Program-made: the position numbers and the translations under genes | NCBI GenBank assembly: GCA_016210295.1 | Contig: JACQUM010000107.1 | Coordinates: 1-10,037, forward strand | Source: Chloroflexota bacterium | Lineage (GTDB): Bacteria > Chloroflexota > Dehalococcoidia > UBA6926 > JACQUM01 | Reading direction: 5' to 3' | Length of the DNA: 10,037 bases | Part shown: positions 5,921 through 10,037 of the stretch, piece after piece | Position numbering within the stretch: the first letter of the stretch is position 1 | Layout of the letters: each line of letters begins with the position of its first letter | The notes under the pieces: model-generated | What the model was told of the DNA's origin: nothing | The model's database searches: none | The model's input: only the letters and a program-made list of their open reading frames with translations

Positions 5921-6498
5921 GCCGGTCCTCCTTCTTCCAGGCCCCTCCCCTTCCGGGTCCGCAGGAAGGAAAGCGCGGTGTCTCCGTACCTCTTCCGCTC
6001 CATGACGTCGGCTCCGCTTCCTTCCCACTGCCCTCCTCGCCGAGAGGAGTGCTCCACGACAATCACCGTCTCCTGCGACACTCGCGGGGATGATACCAGC
6101 TTTCGGAGAAGGTCGGCAAGGGCTGCCTCCTCTGCATAGGGCGGATCGAGGAGGACCAGGGTGTACCGGCCCTGAAGGCGATCAATGACCCGCTCCGCAG
6201 CCGCGCAGTGGACCGTGGCCCGGTCGCCAAAGCCCGTGTGGGAAAGGTTCTCCTGTATGACCCGGCACAGCCGCGCGTCTCTCTCCACGAACTCCGCTCG
6301 TTCCGCTCCCCGGCTCAGCGCCTCGATGCCCAAAGCTCCCGTCCCGGCATAGAGGTCCAGGACGGAAGAGAGATCGGCTCCCAGAGAGTCCAGAACGGAG
6401 AAGAGCGCGACCCGCACCCGGTCCGACGTTGGCCGAAGGCTGGGAAGCCTCAGCGTCTGGAGACGGAACCCCCGGACTTCGCCACCTGTGATCCGCAT
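5917..6498 (-). CDS. rsmD: 16S rRNA (guanine(966)-N2)-methyltransferase
   Basis: RsmD methylates N2 of G966 in 16S rRNA, near the P site, using S-adenosylmethionine. The 193 residues show the family signature: MRITGGEVRG at the N-terminus, RPTSDRVRVALFS (22-34), the SAM-binding loop DLYAGTGALGIEALSRGA (48-65), the catalytic DPPY (118-121) and RYGDTALSFL near the end. The ATG at 6498 has a GGAGAGG sequence directly upstream, rather close. It is the first gene of the rsmD-coaD-coiled-coil operon, an order frequent across bacteria, and is divergent from the transporter gene. Their shared 145-base gap contains no clear promoter; TACTAT and TATACA sequences on the minus strand near 6525-6535 are only candidates. 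Confidence 0.96.
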   Translation of the reverse strand: MRITGGEVRGFRLQTLRLPSLRPTSDRVRVALFSVLDSLGADLSSVLDLYAGTGALGIEALSRGAERAEFVERDARLCRVIQENLSHTGFGDRATVHCAAAERVIDRLQGRYTLVLLDPPYAEEAALADLLRKLVSSPRVSQETVIVVEHSSRRGGQWEGSGADVMERKRYGDTALSFLRTRKGRGLEEGGPA

Positions 6499-6631
6499 CC
6501 TCTCCTCTCAAATAGTTCCACATCTTGTATAGTAACGAGACGTCACCGGGGAGAAAAAGCCTCGGCAAGGCCTCTCTTCGCTGGGAATGCGCAAAATGGA
6601 ACCTCGCCCCGCGGTGACTCCATAGCAATCA

Positions 6632-6636
6632 AAGGA
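6632..6636 (+). promoter_or_regulatory. Ribosome binding site of the transporter gene
   Basis: AAGGA, seven bases before the GTG at 6644. It supports GTG as the start; no earlier in-frame start with a better site was seen. Confidence 0.6.
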
Positions 6637-6643
6637 ATCAACC

Positions 6644-7915
6644 GTGCCACAGGATAGTGAGCGACACGCGGGAGAGCGGCCCAGAACGAACGGCCGTCGC
6701 TGGGTCGTCGAGGGGGTCCTCCTCTTCCTCCAGGTCGCCATGGGGGCCAACTTTCTCGCGCCCGCCCCTCTCTTCCCTCTCATCATGAGAGAGTACGGGG
6801 TGGACAGAGCCACCGTGAGCCTCCTCATCGCCGGCGTCACGCTGATGTTCGCCCTCTTCACGTTGCCCGGGGGAATACTGGCGGCGAAGATCGGCCTGAC
6901 CCGGGCCTTCACCATTGGCTGCTTCCTCATGGCCGCCGGAATGCTGGTCCCCCTCGCTCCCAACTTCCCGGCCCTGGTGGTCCTCCGGCTCACCTTCGGC
7001 GTCGGCGCGGCCATCGCCTTCCCCGTGACCAGCGCCCTGGTGATGCAGTGGTTCCAGCCCCGAGAGCTGCCCATTGTCAACGGCCTCAACATCACCGGGC
7101 AGAGCATGGGAGTGGCCATGTCTATGTTCCTCGGCGTCCCCCTGGCTAGCCTCCTGGGCTGGCAGCTCCCTCTCTTCCTCTTCGGCCTGGTCCCTCTGGC
7201 GGGCACCCTGCTGTGGCTCGTCGTGGCCAGGGCACGGCCGCCCCAGGACTCCGCAGGAATGGCGCCGCCTTCCGTGCGAGACCTCCTCGGCGCCTTAAGG
7301 GAGCGGACGGCTCTCCTGCTGCAGCTGGCGGTGGTGGGGCCCTTCGCCATGTTCGTCGCCTTCAGCTCCTGGCTGCCCACCTACTACAACGAGGCCTTGG
7401 GGATGCCCCTGGCCCAGGCCAGCTCCATCGTGGGGATCATGCCTCTCGCTGGGGGGTTGGCGACGGTTCTGGGAGGAGTCCTGGCGGCGCGCCTGGGGCT
7501 CCGCAGACCGATTCTCATCGCGTCGGGCGCGCTTCTCCCCTTCGCGGCCCTGGCCGCCTTCCTTTTCGACAATCTGGCCGTCCTCTACGGCGGGATCGTC
7601 CTCCTGGGCTTCTGGGGCTCCTTCTTTGCTCCCACCCTGTTCACAATCCCCATGGAGATACATCGCACCTCGCCCGAGAGGGCGGCGGTGGTGACCGCGG
7701 CGGCCGTGGCGGTCGGCGACCTCGCCAGCGTCGCGTCGCCCATCCTGGTGGGTGCCAGCACCGACGCCACGGGGTCCTTCCTCCCCAGCCTCACCGTCCT
7801 GGCGCTTCTCTCCGTGACCTTGCTCGTCGCTGGAGCCTTGATGCGAGAGACGGGCCCCGGTGCCTCTCGACGCCGCCCCGTGGTCGCCTTGGACCTTCTG
7901 GAAAGACAGCGGTGA
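6644..7915 (+). CDS. Major facilitator superfamily transporter, substrate unknown
   Basis: This is a 423-residue integral membrane protein with about twelve hydrophobic segments in two halves, a basic N-terminal tail of some 20 residues and a basic C-terminal tail. MFS loop signatures can be seen after the second helix of each half: GGILAAKIGLTRA (76-88) and GGVLAARLGLRR (from 277). Both lack the usual aspartate of the motif. The general pattern resembles the cyanate/nitrate-type and multidrug-type branches, but no residue decides the substrate. The gene stands alone, divergent from rsmD, with no regulator beside it. Its base composition is like its neighbours. Confidence 0.9.
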   Translation: MPQDSERHAGERPRTNGRRWVVEGVLLFLQVAMGANFLAPAPLFPLIMREYGVDRATVSLLIAGVTLMFALFTLPGGILAAKIGLTRAFTIGCFLMAAGMLVPLAPNFPALVVLRLTFGVGAAIAFPVTSALVMQWFQPRELPIVNGLNITGQSMGVAMSMFLGVPLASLLGWQLPLFLFGLVPLAGTLLWLVVARARPPQDSAGMAPPSVRDLLGALRERTALLLQLAVVGPFAMFVAFSSWLPTYYNEALGMPLAQASSIVGIMPLAGGLATVLGGVLAARLGLRRPILIASGALLPFAALAAFLFDNLAVLYGGIVLLGFWGSFFAPTLFTIPMEIHRTSPERAAVVTAAAVAVGDLASVASPILVGASTDATGSFLPSLTVLALLSVTLLVAGALMRETGPGASRRRPVVALDLLERQR

Positions 7916-8043
7916 AATGGACTTCGGCCCCCTCTGCACATGCAGGTAGAGTGTGCTACTCTCCCCGCGACGAAGCCCTCAGACCGAGAGTTATCGAGGA
8001 CGATGCTGAAAAGGAGAAGTGCATCCCGACGCATCGGCATGCG
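7916..8043. other. Non-coding stretch downstream of the transporter gene
   Basis: No gene is seen. It contains a small hairpin, AGAGT-GTGCT-ACTCT, near 7949-7963, and the GTGCATCCCG sequence at 8019-8028 shared with the cinA upstream region. There is no T-rich terminator after the transporter stop codon. Confidence 0.4.
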
Positions 8044-8122
8044 CGGGGGACGGAGCCTGCCGAAGGATGTCCCCCGCCGGGGGTGCAGGGGGCGTCGCCC
8101 CTGCCAGGGTTCTAGGGGTGTC
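8044..8122 (+). repeat. Dispersed multi-hairpin repeat, partial copy F
   Basis: This fragment keeps the CCTGCCGAAGG motif (8058-8068), a GTCCCCCGCCGGGGGTGCAGGGG block, a GGGGCGTCGCCCC hairpin and TTCTAGGGGTGTCCCAG. The terminal C-rich/G-rich stem and the tail of the other copies are missing. Confidence 0.6.
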
Positions 8123-8139
8123 CCAGCCTTGCACAAAAT

Positions 8140-8246
8140 GTCATTCTGAGTCCGCCGCAGGCGGGCGAAGAATCTACGATACGTAGACCCTTCGCGGAGT
8201 TTACCCTGAACGAGATTCTTCAATCGCGTTGCTCCCTCAGAATGAC
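8140..8246. repeat. Inverted-repeat element of the CATTCTGAG...GAAGAATCT type
   Basis: The outer arms GTCATTCTGAG (8140-8150) and CTCAGAATGAC (8236-8246) are perfectly complementary over 11 bases. Inner arms GAAGAATCT (8167-8175) and AGATTCTTC (8213-8221) pair over nine. A small hairpin, CTACG-ATA-CGTAG (8174-8186), sits inside. Elements with these ends are widely scattered in unrelated bacterial genomes, and their accidental translations are often annotated as LSEAKNL proteins. There is no reading frame inside, so it would move, if at all, with help from elsewhere. Confidence 0.8.
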
Positions 8247-8366
8247 GGAGTGAAGGGCTCAGGGTGACAGAGAGCCTCAGCCACGACGGGGAAGGGCCGG
8301 ACTGCCGCTTTTCTGGGCAAATCGGGGTGAGGAGATGGTCGAAACGCTGCCTTTCGAAAAGCGGGG

Positions 8367-8376
8367 TTGTATACAA
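8367..8376. promoter_or_regulatory. Palindrome TTGTATACAA upstream of the greA promoter
   Basis: This perfect 10-bp palindrome lies 16 bases before the -35 box of greA, in a stretch richer in A and T than its surroundings. The position suits an activator or repressor site. No regulator can be named, and one copy alone proves little. Confidence 0.3.
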
Positions 8377-8392
8377 AGCTGGGAAGGGTATC

Positions 8393-8420
8393 TTTACAAG
8401 ACCCTGTCCCCGCATATAAT
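8393..8420 (+). promoter_or_regulatory. Sigma-70-type promoter of the greA-lysS operon
   Basis: TTTACA at 8393-8398 (five of six consensus bases) and TATAAT at 8415-8420 (six of six) are 16 bases apart. This is the best promoter in the window. Transcription would begin near 8427 and leave a leader of nearly 70 bases before greA. Confidence 0.75.
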
Positions 8421-8494
8421 GGGTTTCTAACCAGGGACAGCGCGTACCGGCGATGTCCCTCTTCTTTAGTACGGCTTCCCGTAGAGGACGAGGC

Positions 8495-8962
8495 ATGGTC
8501 CAGAAGACAGAGTACCTGACCCCAGAAGGCTTGACGAAGGTCCGCGAGGAGCTGGAGCAGCTGCAGACCGTCCGCCGTGCCGAGGTCGCCGAGCGTCTCC
8601 AAAGGGCCAAGGAGCTGGGCGGCACCGAGGACAACGCCGAGTACGAAGACGCCAAGAACGAGCAGGCCTTCGTGGAGGGCCGGATCATGACCCTGGAGCT
8701 GACTCTCCGCAACGCCGTCGTCATCGAAGAGCATCCCGCCTCCAAAGTCGTCCAGCTTGGCTCCCGCGTCACTGTCGCCGACGCAGAGCACCACGAAGAG
8801 ACCTACATCATCGGCGGCAGCGCCGAGGCCAACGCCTCCGAGGGACGCATCTCCAACGAGTCCCCCGTGGGAAGGGCCTTGCTCGGCCACAAGAAGGGAG
8901 ACAAGGTGAAGGTCCAGGCCCCCGCCGGGACCCTCACCTACACAATCGTCAAAGTCGGGTAA
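8495..8962 (+). CDS. greA: Transcription elongation factor GreA
   Basis: GreA enters the secondary channel of RNA polymerase and helps it cut backtracked transcripts. The 155 residues (Escherichia coli GreA has 158) form the usual N-terminal coiled-coil hairpin (about 1-75) and a C-terminal globular domain, GSRVTVADAE to the end, with SPVGRALLGHKKGD. The start is ATG 8495, with AGAGG seven bases upstream; an ATG at 8453 is in frame but adds residues foreign to the family. The tip is unusual: where most GreA read GDLKENAEY or GDLSENAEY, this one reads GGTEDNAEY. The conserved tip aspartate (E. coli Asp41) is thus Gly43, and the acidic residues are the adjacent Glu45 and Asp46. It shares a transcript with lysS, four bases downstream. 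Confidence 0.95.
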   Translation: MVQKTEYLTPEGLTKVREELEQLQTVRRAEVAERLQRAKELGGTEDNAEYEDAKNEQAFVEGRIMTLELTLRNAVVIEEHPASKVVQLGSRVTVADAEHHEETYIIGGSAEANASEGRISNESPVGRALLGHKKGDKVKVQAPAGTLTYTIVKVG

Positions 8963-8966
8963 GGGA

Positions 8967-10037
8967 GTGCCCGAAGAGGACCTCCTCCAGCAGCGCCGCG
9001 TCAAGCTCGACCGCCTTCGCGCCCGGGGCATTGACCCTTACCCTCCCCGCTACCGCCGCACCCACTCCGCCGCCGAGGCCGCCGCCCTCTTTGCCCCGTG
9101 GGAGCGCACGTCGCCTCGTATCAGAAGTGAGGCGAGTGTTCCTGCAGTGATCCAGCTACTTAAATCCGGAAGGATAGACGGGCCCGAACTCAGAGAAGAC
9201 ATCAACCAATTGCTGCGAAAGCGGCGCTCTCTTGCACCTCTGAAACAGGTAACAGGTGCTAAGTCCCTTTCTGAATTAAGCGACCTCTTTTTCTTCACTG
9301 CTCTCCAAGAAGTTAAGCATGTAGCCGTCGCCGGCCGCGTCACCGCCTCGCGCGGCATGGGCAAGCTCACCTTCCTCGACCTTCGCGACGGCTCGGGCCG
9401 CATCCAGGCCAGCTTCCAGCGAGACCGCCTGGGCGAGGAGCGCTACGCCCTCCTCAAGGAGCTCGACCTGGGCGACTTCCTCGGCGTGGAGGGCACCCTC
9501 TTCCGCACACGGGCGGGCGAGATCACCGTCCAGGCCCGCGACTTCGCCGTTCTGGCGAAGGCTATCCGCCCCCTGCCCGAGAAGTGGCACGGCCTCAAGG
9601 ACGTGGAACAGCGCTACCGCCAGCGCTACCTCGACCTCATCGCCAATGAGGAGGTACGCCGTGTCTTCCTCCTGCGCAGCCGCGTCCTCAGCTCGGTGAG
9701 GCGCTTCCTCGAAGGGCGCGGTTTCGTCGAGGTGGAGACGCCCGTCCTCCAGCCCGTCGCCGCCGGCGCCATGGCCACCCCCTTCGTCACCCACCACCGC
9801 GCCCTGGACCGCACCCTCTACCTCCGCATCGCCACCGAGCTCCACCTCAAGCGCCTCCTGGTCGGCGGCTTCGACAAGGTCTTCGAGATCGGCCGCATCT
9901 TCCGCAACGAGGGCATAGACCTCAAACACAACCCCGAGTTCACCACCCTGGAGTCCTACTAGTCCTACGCCGACTACCACGACGTGATGCGCATGGTGGA
10001 GGAGATGTTCGCCGCCGTCGCCCAAGACACTCTGGGC
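8967..10037 (+). CDS. lysS: Lysyl-tRNA synthetase, class II; insert and in-frame TAG; runs off the window
   Basis: This is a class II LysRS, N-terminal part only. It has a helix, RVKLDRLRARGIDPYP (11-26), then the anticodon-binding OB fold starting at VAVAGRVTASRGMGKLTF (119-136). The class II catalytic domain follows, with RRFLEGRGFVEVETPVL as motif 1 and FEIGRIFRNEGI in motif 2. Two oddities: residues 47-118 are extra compared with the short linker normally found here, and codon 9960-9962 is TAG inside the conserved ESY-x-SYADYHDV block. The frame remains fully coding after the TAG to the window end. Read literally, the protein stops at 331 residues and would be inactive. The GTG start lies four bases after the greA stop, with AGGGA touching it, so translation probably depends on coupling. 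Confidence 0.85.
9105..9320 (+). other. In-frame insert of lower GC inside lysS
   Basis: These 216 bases add about 72 residues between the N-terminal helix and the OB fold. Hand counting gives about 49% GC for 9121-9320, clearly less than the flanks. Codons such as AGA, TTA, GTA and CCT, rare next to it, appear here. The encoded segment is probably helical and basic (for example QLLKSGRIDGPELREDI and QLLRKRRSLAPL). I do not recognise it. It lacks intein end residues. There is no internal start with a good ribosome binding site, so it looks like part of the synthetase rather than a gene of its own. Confidence 0.75.
9960..9962 (+). other. In-frame TAG within the lysS catalytic domain
   Basis: TAG follows LESY and is followed by SYADYHDVM, a block that is continuous in other class II LysRS. 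The residue at this point varies between species (Glu, Met or Trp in sequences I recall), so a single base change from GAG, CAG or TGG would explain it. Both sides are in the same frame, so no frameshift is involved. Confidence 0.9.

Noticed and set aside
6499..6643. Divergent promoters between rsmD and the transporter
   Set aside because: Only weak -10-like sequences were found and no matching -35 boxes, so no promoter is annotated.
6508..7380. Long minus-strand frame opposite the transporter gene
   Set aside because: It is an antisense shadow. The plus-strand frame has a clear membrane-protein pattern and a ribosome binding site.
7585..8772. Long minus-strand frame crossing the transporter end, repeats and greA
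   Set aside because: It runs through non-coding repeats and opposite two recognised genes. Its composition is not protein-like.
9105..9320. The lysS insert as an intein or a separate small gene
   Set aside because: There is no Cys/Ser at the first splice position, no His-Asn at the end, and no internal ribosome binding site with start codon.
9109..9332. CGTCGCC direct repeats (9109-9115 and 9326-9332) as a target duplication of the lysS insert
   Set aside because: The two copies are 217 bases apart, not a multiple of three, so removing one copy with the insert would break the frame. Seven GC-rich bases easily recur by chance here.

Overview
The window reads as GC-rich bacterial chromosome with strong G/C preference at third codon positions. 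It is probably a member of the Chloroflexota, perhaps near Dehalococcoidia or Anaerolineae. That is an inference from the rsmD-coaD-coiled-coil order, the greA-lysS pair, the Pro/Thr linker of a secreted lipoprotein and the dispersed hairpin repeats. No phage, plasmid, CRISPR, rRNA or tRNA gene was seen.

Layout. 2-43 (+) is probably the last codons of a gene entering from the left. 282-1349 (-) encodes a trypsin-like serine protease, predicted to be a lipoprotein. 1564-2829 (-) is cinA. 3408-3797 and 3794-4714 (+) are a pyruvoyl decarboxylase of the SpeD family and an agmatinase, overlapping by four bases. 4878-5402, 5426-5920 and 5917-6498 (-) form an operon transcribed rsmD, coaD, then a coiled-coil protein. 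6644-7915 (+) is a major facilitator transporter. 8495-8962 (+) is greA, behind a good sigma-70-type promoter, and 8967 to the window end (+) is lysS. The gaps are filled by GC-rich palindromic repeats, all in the same orientation, plus one AT-richer inverted-repeat element at 8140-8246.

How the genes work together. The SpeD-like enzyme and the agmatinase look like one polyamine module. The SpeD homologue keeps the self-cleavage and catalytic residues but lacks two residues that hold the adenosine of S-adenosylmethionine. It may therefore decarboxylate arginine (or ornithine), and with arginine as substrate the two genes would make putrescine from arginine. The remaining genes are housekeeping: 16S rRNA methylation, coenzyme A synthesis, transcript cleavage, lysine charging and nucleotide repair.

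Points to recheck. lysS carries an in-frame insert of about 72 codons with visibly lower GC, and later an in-frame TAG. The coiled-coil gene appears to start at ATC behind a near-perfect ribosome binding site. GreA has a rearranged acidic tip. The hairpin repeats change sequence between copies while keeping their stems, and three of them end about 10-12 bases from the stop codon of a minus-strand gene.
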